Assembly: GCF_900109575.1 (NCBI RefSeq)
Contig: NZ_FOAF01000001.1
Coordinates: 1,955,662-2,019,661 of the forward strand
Reading direction: 5' to 3'
Length of the DNA stretch: 64,000 bases
DNA from: Olivibacter domesticus
GTDB lineage: Bacteria > Bacteroidota > Bacteroidia > Sphingobacteriales > Sphingobacteriaceae
Shown: piece by piece, positions 9,261 to 18,034 of the stretch
Position numbering within the stretch: position 1 is the stretch's first letter
Layout of the letters: every line of letters begins with the position of its first letter
Notes under the pieces: generated by a model
The model's database searches: none
Told to the model about the DNA's origin: nothing
The model's input: the letters and a program-made list of their open reading frames with translations, nothing else
Made by a program: the position numbers and the translations under genes

Positions 9261-9300
9261 TTTTGAACCGTTTTGAACAATAATGAACCTTAATTGAATG
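9261..9300. promoter_or_regulatory. Four 10-bp phased repeats upstream of the permease gene
   Basis: Consecutive 10-mers read TTTTGAACCG, TTTTGAACAA, TAATGAACCT and TAATTGAATG, i.e. a TGAAC core repeated once per helical turn, ending 63 bp before the permease ATG. A weak -7-like ATAATTTG follows near 9322. Looks like a binding array on one DNA face; the binding protein is unknown. Confidence 0.4.
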
Positions 9301-9363
9301 GGTATTCCTTTTTCTGTTTAATAATTTGCGTTACATAAACAAGAATTATTAAAAAGTAGAACT

Positions 9364-11772
9364 ATGATCAGGAATTATCTTAAGATTGCTTGGAGAAATA
9401 TTGTCGGCCATAAAGCACATAGTTTAATCAATGTGTTTGGGCTCGCATTGGGTATCACCTGTTATCTATTGATATCTTTTTGGGTAAGAGATGAAACCAG
9501 CAAAGACAACTTTCATCAAAATGGAGATCTATTATTTACTACTTATTATTCCACCATCGCTGATGGAAAGGCGGAAGGGATGTATGCAAGTCCTCGCAAA
9601 TACGACGATAATCAAGTCTCAATGATCTTAAAAGATGCCAAAGAGGCAATTCCTGACATCAAGCATCTTTGTTTTTACATCACCGGTTATGAGCTGCCAT
9701 GGGGTCATCCGGAAACATTTCAAGTGGGCGACAAAAAGGTAAAAATGGAGGGGTCAAGAGCAAGCGGCGATTTTTTTAAAATGTTTAACTACCCACTCAT
9801 TGAGGGTTCAGCTGAAACGGCGCTTCAAGATATGAGCGGAATTGCCATCTCCAGGAAAATGGCCGAAATATTTTTTGGCAGTCCGAAAGAAGCTATGGGA
9901 AAAAACTTACGGTTTGAAAATAAGCGCGATTTTATTGTAAAGGCAGTATTTGAAAATCTTACGACAAATAGTTCGCTTAGATTTGATTTTTTACTCAATT
10001 GGGATGCGCAAGAAAAACTATTAGAATGGGCTTCTGGTAACGTTTACACTTATTTACAGCTGAACGAAAACGCCAGCCCCATAAAGGTTCAAAGGCAGTT
10101 AAACCAATTTCTTGAAGCGAGGTTAGATAAAAAAGTAGGCGTAAAATTTAACGTCGGTCTACAACGTTTTGGCGATCAATATCTATATAACCATTTTGTA
10201 AATGGAGAACCACAAGGCGGTCGTATTGAATATGTGAGAATCTTTAATGGTGTAGCCATCTTCATTCTACTAATTGCATGTATCAATTTCATGAACCTTG
10301 CTACTGCAAGATCGATAAAAAGAGCTAAAGAAGTTGGACTACGTAAGGTTGTTGGCTCAAACCGCACCCACCTTGTGATTCAATTTTTTAGCGAATCAAT
10401 TTTATTTTGCTTATTAGCTAGCCTCCTATCCCTTCTATTCTTATTGCTTGCCATGCCTGCGTTTAACTACCTAACAGAAAAACAGATGAGTTACCCTTTT
10501 GCACAACTATCATTTTGGTTAAACCTATTTAAATTGACTTTGGTTACAGGATTTATTGCAGGCATCTATCCAGCCCTATATCTATCCTCCCTCAAGCCTG
10601 TGCAAATCTTAAAAGGAATCCTCAAATCTCAAAAGGGAGCCGTATTATTCAGGAAAGGAACGACAATTTTTCAGTTTGTACTTTCCAGTATGCTCATAAT
10701 AGCTACTATTGTTATTTCCCGTCAGATGAACTTCATCCAACACACTAATTTAGGCTATGATCGTGAGAATCTGGTGTGTATCCGTATAGAAGGCGAATTA
10801 GCCACTTATAATAAGTATCGTTTATTTAAAGAGCGTGTTACAAACATGTCCGGGATAGAAATGGTTGATCGCACTTCTGAGGCGCCGCATGAAATGGGTT
10901 TCGAAGTGATAGAGCCCATTAATTGGCAAGGAAGACCGGCCAATGCTACAGTCGCTTTTAAGCCCGCTTCTGTTGGTTTTGATTTCACGAAGCTTATGAA
11001 ATTGGAGATTGTTGAAGGACGAGATTTTTCAAAAGAAATTAGTACGGACTCGGCCGATGCTTTTCTGATAAATGAGGAAGCAGCAAAACAAATGGGACTG
11101 AAGGATCCCATTGGCAAATGGGTATCCGCATGGAATAAAAAAGGACATATCATTGGCGTTCTTAAAGACTTTCATACAGCATCGCTTCGAGATCCTATAA
11201 AACCCGTGATTATAGATGTGAAAGAATACGAATATTTCGGTTTTATCATGGTGCGGACTAAAGCTGGACAAACTCGTAATGCACTGGCTAGCCTGGAAAA
11301 AGTTTATAGTGATATGAATCCCAATTATCCATTTTCCTACCAATTTATTGATAAGGAATATGAAAACCTCTACAAGAGCGAGTTAAGTACATCAAAACTC
11401 ACCATTGTCTTTTCCAGTCTCGCCATCATCATATCCTGTCTTGGTTTACTAGGTTTAGTCATGTTCGCCGTTGATCAACGTGTAAAAGAAATTGGTGTTC
11501 GCAAAGTGTTAGGTGCGTCAGCGAGTGGTATTGTTCAACTGCTATCCAAAGATTTCATAAAACTTGTTTGTATTGCGTTGCTTGTTGCCTTACCAATTGC
11601 TTATCTATTAATGAGCAAATGGTTAAACAATTTTGCTTATAGCATTAAAATACAATGGTGGATGTTTGCCTTGGCTGCCTGTTCTATGATACTAGTTGCC
11701 TTAGGTACTATTGCCCTTCAAGCAATCAAAGCTGCCATTGCTAATCCAGTTAATTCGTTGAGAGATGAATAG
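9364..11772 (+). CDS. MacB/FtsX-type ABC permease, duplicated domain, no ATPase
   Basis: 802 residues. Layout: N-terminal helix (MIRNYLKIAWRNIVGHKAHSLINVFGLALGI), MacB_PCD periplasmic domain, three-helix FtsX domain with NFMNLATARSIKRAKEVGLRKVVG, a second periplasmic domain and a second FtsX domain with VKEIGVRKVLGASASGIVQLL. No nucleotide-binding domain is encoded nearby, which is usual for Bacteroidota members that borrow a MacB/LolD-like ATPase. Such permeases do not transport through the membrane but move peptides, lipoproteins or toxins mechanically in the periplasm. It is a paralogue of the gene at 48256. It converges with the cat gene, leaving 12 bp. Confidence 0.85.
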   Translation: MIRNYLKIAWRNIVGHKAHSLINVFGLALGITCYLLISFWVRDETSKDNFHQNGDLLFTTYYSTIADGKAEGMYASPRKYDDNQVSMILKDAKEAIPDIKHLCFYITGYELPWGHPETFQVGDKKVKMEGSRASGDFFKMFNYPLIEGSAETALQDMSGIAISRKMAEIFFGSPKEAMGKNLRFENKRDFIVKAVFENLTTNSSLRFDFLLNWDAQEKLLEWASGNVYTYLQLNENASPIKVQRQLNQFLEARLDKKVGVKFNVGLQRFGDQYLYNHFVNGEPQGGRIEYVRIFNGVAIFILLIACINFMNLATARSIKRAKEVGLRKVVGSNRTHLVIQFFSESILFCLLASLLSLLFLLLAMPAFNYLTEKQMSYPFAQLSFWLNLFKLTLVTGFIAGIYPALYLSSLKPVQILKGILKSQKGAVLFRKGTTIFQFVLSSMLIIATIVISRQMNFIQHTNLGYDRENLVCIRIEGELATYNKYRLFKERVTNMSGIEMVDRTSEAPHEMGFEVIEPINWQGRPANATVAFKPASVGFDFTKLMKLEIVEGRDFSKEISTDSADAFLINEEAAKQMGLKDPIGKWVSAWNKKGHIIGVLKDFHTASLRDPIKPVIIDVKEYEYFGFIMVRTKAGQTRNALASLEKVYSDMNPNYPFSYQFIDKEYENLYKSELSTSKLTIVFSSLAIIISCLGLLGLVMFAVDQRVKEIGVRKVLGASASGIVQLLSKDFIKLVCIALLVALPIAYLLMSKWLNNFAYSIKIQWWMFALAACSMILVALGTIALQAIKAAIANPVNSLRDE

Positions 11773-11784
11773 CGGTGTATTTGG

Positions 11785-12423
11785 TTAAGATTCTAGGTAA
11801 TACTGAAAAAGAGAAATAAACTTTCCAACATCTATTCCATCACATAAACCGTGATGAACATGAATAGATAAGGGCAAAAATAATTGACTTCCATGTGCTT
11901 GGTATCTACCAAACGTAATTTTTGGAATGCTGTCATCACCAATCGTATGTTGCGCATGTTGCATTTGACTAAAAGCCAGGTAAGGCATAACAGAATAATG
12001 TATGACATCCTTTTTATTACTATCTGTCTTCAATCCCTTTTTATTCTTTTCTTCATTTATCTTAATTTTGGCTGAGTCTTCAAATTCTCTAAATGTTTTA
12101 GCGTAGTTAAAATAAGCAAAGCCGAATGTCTCATCTGGTCTTAGTACTGTTATCGAGCCATCCACCTCTCCATACTCCAGTATCTCATTCCCTTCTATAC
12201 GTAATCTAAAGGCAGACAATTGATTAATAGCTTTTAAGGAATGATATAAATAATAATAAAAGAAAGAAATACCGTAAGTTTTGCAGTAATGGTACGATTT
12301 GGTACAGTTAATTTGAGTGCTTAACCCCCAAAAAGGAGCTTCAAATCCATGAAAAAATTCAAAGTGCTCTTTTCGCTTCCAACTTGTTTTATTCAGGATT
12401 AAGTATGAATTTTGTTTTTTCAT
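11785..12423 (-). CDS. cat: Chloramphenicol acetyltransferase (classical CAT fold)
   Basis: 212 residues, cytosolic, normal length for trimeric CAT. The catalytic signature HVHHGLCDG (188-196) holds the general-base His191 in HHxxxDG; the front WKRKEHFEFF and the substrate-side TFGFAYF/VMPYLAFSQ segments also match the family. It transfers acetyl from acetyl-CoA to chloramphenicol; some chromosomal Bacteroidota members may prefer other acceptors. A leader ORF within a hairpin lies immediately 5' (12433-12459). Divergent from an AraC regulator, convergent with the permease. No mobile-element genes flank it, so it is probably a resident chromosomal gene. Confidence 0.85.
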   Translation of the reverse strand: MKKQNSYLILNKTSWKRKEHFEFFHGFEAPFWGLSTQINCTKSYHYCKTYGISFFYYYLYHSLKAINQLSAFRLRIEGNEILEYGEVDGSITVLRPDETFGFAYFNYAKTFREFEDSAKIKINEEKNKKGLKTDSNKKDVIHYSVMPYLAFSQMQHAQHTIGDDSIPKITFGRYQAHGSQLFLPLSIHVHHGLCDGIDVGKFISLFQYYLES

Positions 12424-12432
12424 GCCGCAAAG

Positions 12433-12459
12433 CTATTCTTTCACTAAAGAAAGAATCAT
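12433..12459 (-). promoter_or_regulatory. Candidate cat leader peptide ORF inside a hairpin
   Basis: On the minus strand an ATG at 12459 opens an 8-codon ORF (MILSLVKE, stop TAG at 12435-12433) that ends 9 nt before the cat ATG. The same segment forms a perfect 8-bp inverted repeat, ATTCTTTC (12435-12442) / GAAAGAAT (12449-12456), loop ACTAAA. This is the geometry of translational attenuation known from inducible cat and cmlA genes, where a stalled ribosome opens a hairpin. The repeat could equally be an operator for the divergent AraC protein. Confidence 0.4.
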
Positions 12460-12496
12460 GCAGCAATGGATTATTAACTAGCAAAAAAGGATTTTT

Positions 12497-13474
12497 ATGT
12501 ATAAAATGTACGGAGATGAATTCACTGAGTTGGTGAACAGAAATTTTACCGATAATTTTGGTATACAAGAAAATTCAATTGAAAAAAATGGTTTCTTTAG
12601 CTGTCAAGCAGCAATCATAAAATCTGAGGCCTACAACGTTTTACACTTCAGGTCATCCTTTCAGACAGCTTTGGAAGTAAATAATTTTAAAGATTTTAAT
12701 CATACCAGTTTCCATTTTCAACTTAGAGGTCATTCTGATGCAAACATTTCAGGTTTTAAACACGCCCTGCCCCTTCAGCAAGGGGATTATAATGTTATGA
12801 ATTGTGTTGATCCGATCAGCAACTTCAAATTTCCCGAACAACCAAACTACGCTTATATCTGTGTCGGTGTTAATCCAACTCATTTAAGCAAGCTGCTGGA
12901 GCATTGCGGAATGGACTGGAAAAATCTAGCAGATGATATTCAGTTTAAACGTCCTTTTGCTCTTTTAGAGAAACCTAGACAGTTTAGTATGGATATAAAA
13001 TCTATTCTGGGCACCATTATCAACCCGTCTATTGCAGATTCCCTAAAAAAATGTTTTTTAAATAGTAAAGTAGATGAACTTATACTACTTACCTTAGATG
13101 ATACGCTTAAAACACAAAATGATGGTTTTAATAAGATACTGAGTAAACGTGACACGGCATCTTTGTATGATCTGAAACAATTTCTTGATACGCACTATTT
13201 GGAATCTTTCACACTCTCTCATCTCGCAAGGCAAACAGGTTTAAATGAATTCAAGTTAAAAAAGGGTTTTAAATTATTATTTAATTATACAGTTTTTGGC
13301 TATATTCATTACTTAAGAATGCAACATGGCATGAATTTACTTAAGGAGCAAGAACTACGCGTTAGTGAAATAGCGACCTTACTTGGCTATTTCTCGGATG
13401 CATCCTTCAGCAGGGCCTTTAAAAATCATTTTGGCTGTAAACCAACAGATTTAAAAATTAATGTAATAAAATAG
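12497..13474 (+). CDS. AraC-family transcriptional regulator
   Basis: 325 residues. C-terminal 100 residues give the two helix-turn-helix motifs: LKQFLDTHYLESFTLSHLARQTGLNEFKLKKGFKLLF and RVSEIATLLGYFSDASFSRAFKNHFGCKPTD. The N-terminal about 200 residues are a ligand or dimerisation region of the PchR-like kind, with no family I can name exactly. The DinB gene follows 7 bp after the stop and is likely in the same transcript. The divergent cat gene, 73 bp away, is a candidate target. Confidence 0.85.
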   Translation: MYKMYGDEFTELVNRNFTDNFGIQENSIEKNGFFSCQAAIIKSEAYNVLHFRSSFQTALEVNNFKDFNHTSFHFQLRGHSDANISGFKHALPLQQGDYNVMNCVDPISNFKFPEQPNYAYICVGVNPTHLSKLLEHCGMDWKNLADDIQFKRPFALLEKPRQFSMDIKSILGTIINPSIADSLKKCFLNSKVDELILLTLDDTLKTQNDGFNKILSKRDTASLYDLKQFLDTHYLESFTLSHLARQTGLNEFKLKKGFKLLFNYTVFGYIHYLRMQHGMNLLKEQELRVSEIATLLGYFSDASFSRAFKNHFGCKPTDLKINVIK

Positions 13475-13481
13475 CCTTTAT

Positions 13482-13919
13482 ATGGAGCAAACAATTCAGC
13501 GCCTCGAATTTTTATGTGATACCATCCCGTCTTTATTACATAGGCTAGATGAAATAACAATTTCGTTTAAACCTTCCCCGAATAAATGGAGCAAGAAAGA
13601 AATTATCGGCCATCTTATCGATAGTGCGACCAACAATCATCAACGTTTCATAAGAGGGCAATTCGAAGATCTTCCTCGCATTGCATACAACCAGGATAGC
13701 TGGAATACTTATAGTTATCATCAGCTTATTAAAACTCATCAATTAATTACCTTCTGGGAAACCTACAACCGACAGCTATTGGCTATTATAAAACATATTC
13801 CTGAAGAGCGTTTATCTCGACAAGTACATACAGGACAAAAGACTCATTCACTCAAGTTCCTAATAAATGATTATATGGAACATCTCGAACATCACCTAAA
13901 GCAACTAGTTTCTTATTGA
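13482..13919 (+). CDS. DinB-family (four-helix bundle, metal-binding) protein
   Basis: 145 residues with the DinB_2/YfiT-like layout: helix 1 with LLHRLDEI, then KPSPNKWSKKEIIGHLIDSATNNHQRF (first His ligand), and the C-terminal DYMEHLEHHLKQL carrying two further His ligands. The superfamily includes bacillithiol-type S-transferases and thiol-dependent detoxification enzymes, so a glutathione-S-transferase-like role is possible but not shown. Co-oriented with the AraC gene (7-bp gap) and convergent with the ABC ATPase gene (7-bp gap). Confidence 0.8.
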   Translation: MEQTIQRLEFLCDTIPSLLHRLDEITISFKPSPNKWSKKEIIGHLIDSATNNHQRFIRGQFEDLPRIAYNQDSWNTYSYHQLIKTHQLITFWETYNRQLLAIIKHIPEERLSRQVHTGQKTHSLKFLINDYMEHLEHHLKQLVSY

Positions 13920-13926
13920 GTACTAC

Positions 13927-14604
13927 TCAATGTTCAAAAGTACCTGCAGGCACATACCCCAATGCTTCCAGTTCCTGATGGTTTGCTATATTCCGACTTA
14001 CCCCGTTAGTAATAAGCATAATTTGTGTGCTTATTTGTATTATATTTCGGTAATCATGATCTGTTAAGATAATCCCTTTATCTTTTTTAGCGTCGCTTAT
14101 TACTTCCTTGATCATTTCCTTGTAAATCGGTTCAATGCCCGAAAATGGCTCATCAAGCAACACAAATAGGGCATCAAGTTGAACAACAAGTAAGACCTCC
14201 AAATATCTCCGTTCACCCCCTGATAATGTGTTAACCTTTTGTTTAAGTTTGTTTTTGATTCTGCTATCTCCCTTCACGCTCGTTCTATTCGTTGCATTTT
14301 GTATCATCACATCTATTACCTGTTCTACTAGAGAATTTGAGGGTAAAAAGCCATGTTGAGGAAGATATCCAATAAGTTTAGATTGATAAGGCTTATTATA
14401 GACAGTGCCGTTGATACGAATACATTTATTTAGCGGTATCAATGTACCAAAAATGATCTTCATTAATGATGATTTACCACTACCATTACGCCCCAGTATG
14501 CCTATTATATCACCCGTTCTACAATTCATATAACAATCAGTAAGCAACTGGTTTATATTATCAAAAGATAATAGCACAGAATCTACTTGCAGTTCATTCA
14601 TCAT
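13927..14604 (-). CDS. ABC transporter ATP-binding subunit, short form
   Basis: 225 residues, a single nucleotide-binding domain. Seen: Walker A GRNGSGKSS (about 38-46), Q-loop LPQHG, signature LSGGERR, Walker B ALFVLLDEP, and the H-loop ILTDHDYRNI. The TDHDYRN switch and the overall look resemble LptB-like and other stand-alone Bacteroidota ATPases. Its partner should be the small membrane protein whose stop lies 2 bp upstream; together they make a minimal two-component ABC transporter. Divergent from the LytS-thioredoxin-LytTR operon. The cargo is unknown. Confidence 0.8.
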   Translation of the reverse strand: MMNELQVDSVLLSFDNINQLLTDCYMNCRTGDIIGILGRNGSGKSSLMKIIFGTLIPLNKCIRINGTVYNKPYQSKLIGYLPQHGFLPSNSLVEQVIDVMIQNATNRTSVKGDSRIKNKLKQKVNTLSGGERRYLEVLLVVQLDALFVLLDEPFSGIEPIYKEMIKEVISDAKKDKGIILTDHDYRNIIQISTQIMLITNGVSRNIANHQELEALGYVPAGTFEH

Positions 14605-14606
14605 AT

Positions 14607-14936
14607 TTAAAAAAAAATAGAATTCCCAATGTATAAAAATATCGCGATTAGTAGATTGGCCAAGGCTCCGAAGCCGAATAAATGCATCTTTGAGTATCCC
14701 AGGTTATAATAAAAATAATAGACTGGCTTTCTCATTAATTCAAAATAAAACAACGATAACGCATAGCCAAATGTTGTAAAATTAACAATGAATATGAGCA
14801 ATAGGTCTTGAATAAGATAGATCCCCAGCAACGTAAAACATAAGGAAAACAAAAAATTCAGTGGAAAGATCTGCTTATAGAAAAAAAACAATGTTCGCAT
14901 CAGTCGTAACGCTAATTTCATTGTTAAGATATACAT
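14607..14936 (-). CDS. Small membrane protein, probable partner of the ABC ATPase
   Basis: 109 residues (104 if started at the second Met, 14921). Nearly all hydrophobic: about three membrane segments (FFFYKQIFPLNFLFSLCFTL, LLLIFIVNFTTFGYALSLFY, FGFGALANLLIAIFLYIG), with basic residues between. No family recognised. The 2-bp spacing to the ATPase and divergent placement from the two-component genes suggest it is the membrane subunit; with so few helices it would need to oligomerise. Strongly AT-rich like its neighbours. Confidence 0.6.
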   Translation of the reverse strand: MYILTMKLALRLMRTLFFFYKQIFPLNFLFSLCFTLLGIYLIQDLLLIFIVNFTTFGYALSLFYFELMRKPVYYFYYNLGYSKMHLFGFGALANLLIAIFLYIGNSIFF

Positions 14937-15039
14937 TTTTTATTTTTTTCACTCCTTCTTTAATTAGATCTTGCGATAAATTGATCATTCACCCCATAAA
15001 TAAATCGATTCATCCCATTTTATTGCGCTTACTACTACT

Positions 15040-15052
15040 AATGTTTAACATT
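15040..15052. promoter_or_regulatory. Palindrome AATGTTTAACATT before the kinase gene
   Basis: Perfect 6-bp arms about a single T, 15 bp before the kinase ATG in the 131-bp divergent region. It is a candidate operator or a remnant of a LytTR-type site; a single copy is weak evidence. Confidence 0.25.
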
Positions 15053-15067
15053 GTGAAAATTTAAGTT

Positions 15068-16537
15068 ATGAAGCTAAGACGAATAGAAGCGATTGTAGCG
15101 AGTGCTATTACACTTTTTGTTATCGTAATAATATACGGACAGCACACTAAAAATTGGGAAGAAAAATCATCCTATTTTTTGGCCAAACCTTTTATAGAAA
15201 AAGGATTAACCTTTAATTTTTATCAGCATCATCTCTTACCTCTAATACTATATGTTTGTTTATTTTACATGGCTTTTTTGATATTCAATAATTGGATTAT
15301 CCCTAAATTTATTGAGACCAGAAGATTTGAAAAAGCGCTCGTCACATCTTTACTAATCATTTTCTTATTGTGGTTTGGTTTTGCATTTTGTGAATGGGCT
15401 AGACATCTGTATAAGCAACATGCTATTTGGTCCTATTTCGGTGAAGATAAAAGGGTCGCCACTCCGCTGTTCTTTTTAGTTTTATTTTTAACAATTTATA
15501 CATTAATCAAGGCAGGAATAATCTATTTATTTAAACAAAAAGATAACCTTACCTCACGTATTGCACAGGAGAGCCTGATAGGCAGCTTGAGCATTGCTAC
15601 CATCTTCTCTTTAATGATTGGTCTTAATGGTAAGATGGCATTCTTTTGGCTGATGATGTCCACATATTTGTTTATTATGTACTGTATTGAGGTATATAAG
15701 CTTCTTCCCTTCTGTACTAGATACAACTACAACTTAAAAAGGTATTTATATATTAGAATACCTTTATCGTTATTGGTTTATTTACCTTTCGGCACCATTT
15801 TAAGTACAACGTTACCCATGAATTTTCAGGCCTTTTTGGTCATCTGGGTTTGCACCAACGTAGTGTCAATACCTGTTATAAGATATATCTATCAACAGAA
15901 GCTAGGAAATATGGCTAAGCTTCTTAATCTTGAAACTGCCTTAGGTGAAAGCACTGCAAGTCTTAATTTTTTACGTTCACAAATCAATCCTCATTTCTTA
16001 TTCAATATTCTAAATACGCTATACGGTACTGCTCTAATAGAAGAGGCAGAACGAACGGCCTCAGGCATTCAAAAATTGGGCGATATGATGCGTTTCATGT
16101 TACATGAAAACACGCAAGACAAAATTCTCTTGGTGCGTGAGGTAGAATACCTCTACAACTATATAGATCTTCAGAAACTACGGACGGATACTTCTAAAAA
16201 CATTAGGGTTGATCAGAATATCCAAGAAGTAGACACGAACTATCATATCGCTCCAATGCTACTAATTCCCTTTATAGAAAATGCCTTTAAGCATGGTATA
16301 AGTCTAAATGAGCGTTCTTGGATTAAAGTCACTTTATATATAAACGACAATAAGCTTTTCTTTGATGTATACAACAGTATTCATCAAAAGCCAAGCTCCG
16401 ACCTTGAAAAAAATCATAGCGGTATAGGCCTTCAAAATGTAAAACAACGGCTTTTACAAATATACCCTGGGCAACATGAACTAATAATTCGTCAAACAAA
16501 TGAAGAATATTTCATTCATTTAACCTTAGCATTATGA
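15068..16537 (+). CDS. LytS-type sensor histidine kinase with multi-helix membrane domain
   Basis: 489 residues. The N-terminal about 280 residues contain roughly seven to eight membrane helices with no periplasmic sensor domain of size. Then comes the His_kinase (PF06580) domain: LNFLRSQINPHFLFNILNTLYG with phospho-acceptor His309, and a short GHKL ATPase with PMLLIPFIENAFKHG (N box) and GIGLQNVKQRL (G box). Its stop overlaps the next ATG by 4 bp (ATGA), so translation is coupled to the thioredoxin lipoprotein, which is followed by the cognate LytTR regulator. Confidence 0.85.
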   Translation: MKLRRIEAIVASAITLFVIVIIYGQHTKNWEEKSSYFLAKPFIEKGLTFNFYQHHLLPLILYVCLFYMAFLIFNNWIIPKFIETRRFEKALVTSLLIIFLLWFGFAFCEWARHLYKQHAIWSYFGEDKRVATPLFFLVLFLTIYTLIKAGIIYLFKQKDNLTSRIAQESLIGSLSIATIFSLMIGLNGKMAFFWLMMSTYLFIMYCIEVYKLLPFCTRYNYNLKRYLYIRIPLSLLVYLPFGTILSTTLPMNFQAFLVIWVCTNVVSIPVIRYIYQQKLGNMAKLLNLETALGESTASLNFLRSQINPHFLFNILNTLYGTALIEEAERTASGIQKLGDMMRFMLHENTQDKILLVREVEYLYNYIDLQKLRTDTSKNIRVDQNIQEVDTNYHIAPMLLIPFIENAFKHGISLNERSWIKVTLYINDNKLFFDVYNSIHQKPSSDLEKNHSGIGLQNVKQRLLQIYPGQHELIIRQTNEEYFIHLTLAL

Positions 16538-18033
16538 AATTAACAAACGTCTTCTTAGCTATTTTTTTTGTCCTTTTTTCACTTGGATGTTCAGCTAAAT
16601 TTCATTTGAGCGGAAAAATAAGACAAAATTCTTCAGTTATTCTGAAAGTCAATATACCGACCATTTATACACTTAACGAAGCAAATAATCTGATTATTAC
16701 ACTTAACGAAAAAGGTAAATTTAGTCTGGATCTACCTATAAATGAGCAAAAATTTGCATACTTCTTTATTGACAATAAATCGTATATACTACTATTACAG
16801 CCCGATAAGGATCTTTATTTAGAAATTGATGACACAAACCGTACAATTTTAACCTTTACAGGAAGCGCTGCTCCTGTAAATCAAGTATTATATACCATTG
16901 ATATAAATAGGATTCCATTTTTCATGGAACGAGAAAATGAAACATATCGATATGCAAAAACTAAACCTGACGAGGTCCAAGATTTGGTTGTGTTACCTTG
17001 GCTAAAAGAAAGAGAGCAAAAACTAGATATCATTGAAAAAAGCAGTCTTACTACACCCGATAAAAATCTACTTAAATCTGAAGTCTATTATAATTCTATC
17101 AATTATCTAAGCGATTTTGTGAGGGCGATTGTCCGTTGGAAACAAAGCGAATGGAGAAATTTCATCATAAACTTATGCGATTCAACCTCTGCAAACCCAA
17201 TTGTTGATAATCCAGGCATTCAATATTATATCTTCATTGATAAATACATTAGCTATATGGAAGCCAAAGCCTTTAATCTATATAGCCAAGACACTAGCAT
17301 GAAGAAGTTAAGGTTTTTTAATTTGAGCATAGACAGTGGCCGTACATTGGCAAACGAGAAGGGTGAAATTTATCTCTCTTGGTTGGCTGTACATCAAAAT
17401 TTCCTCAACGATATTGCCGAAAAATATCTGGCACAACAAATAACAGATCAATATCAATATAAAGAATTAAAGCCGTTTAAGAGCTTGATGAGCGAATTTA
17501 ATATTTATTTCCCTAAAAGTTCTTATATAAAAGAATTACAACGCTATGATATGGACCTTCATACTAAATTGACACATAACCTAAATAATAAATCAATTGA
17601 AATAGTGGATAATTATGATACGGTAAAATCGATCTATAATGTTGTAAATAGTTTTAAGGGTAAAGTAGTATATCTTGATATTTGGGGTACTTGGTGCGGG
17701 CCCTGTAAAGACGAATTGAGGTATGTTCCTGCACTAAAAGAGAAATTTAAGAATGAAGAGTTAATTTTTCTATATTTAGATATGGATAAAGATGCTAAAG
17801 ATAAAGAATGGCAAGATTTTATAAGAATAAACGAAATGACTGGTGTACATCTGCGAATGAATAATGAAAAAATTAAAGCAATATGGCAAGAGCTTCTACC
17901 GAATCAAAAAGAAATTCATGGGCAATATCCAAGTTATTTCATTTTTGATAAAGAAGGTGATTTAATCAAAGAAAAAGCCAAACGCCCAAGTGATGGAGAA
18001 AAATTATATAGCCAATTAAAACAATACTTATAA
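16534..18033 (+). CDS. TlpA-like thioredoxin lipoprotein between kinase and regulator
   Basis: 499 residues. A lipoprotein signal (FFVLFSLGCSA, acylated Cys about residue 19) anchors it in the envelope. Residues about 20-355 form an unrecognised N-terminal region that begins with a beta-rich HLSGKIRQNSS segment like the DUF4369 front of other Bacteroidota TlpA proteins. The C-terminal thioredoxin fold carries WGTWCGPC (Cys388, Cys391) and a cis-Pro region near YPSYFIF. TlpA-type proteins reduce periplasmic disulfides. The striking point is position: it overlaps the kinase by 4 bp and ends 1 bp before the regulator, so it is an integral member of the signalling operon. Confidence 0.8.
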   Translation: MKLTNVFLAIFFVLFSLGCSAKFHLSGKIRQNSSVILKVNIPTIYTLNEANNLIITLNEKGKFSLDLPINEQKFAYFFIDNKSYILLLQPDKDLYLEIDDTNRTILTFTGSAAPVNQVLYTIDINRIPFFMERENETYRYAKTKPDEVQDLVVLPWLKEREQKLDIIEKSSLTTPDKNLLKSEVYYNSINYLSDFVRAIVRWKQSEWRNFIINLCDSTSANPIVDNPGIQYYIFIDKYISYMEAKAFNLYSQDTSMKKLRFFNLSIDSGRTLANEKGEIYLSWLAVHQNFLNDIAEKYLAQQITDQYQYKELKPFKSLMSEFNIYFPKSSYIKELQRYDMDLHTKLTHNLNNKSIEIVDNYDTVKSIYNVVNSFKGKVVYLDIWGTWCGPCKDELRYVPALKEKFKNEELIFLYLDMDKDAKDKEWQDFIRINEMTGVHLRMNNEKIKAIWQELLPNQKEIHGQYPSYFIFDKEGDLIKEKAKRPSDGEKLYSQLKQYL

Positions 18034-18034
18034 A

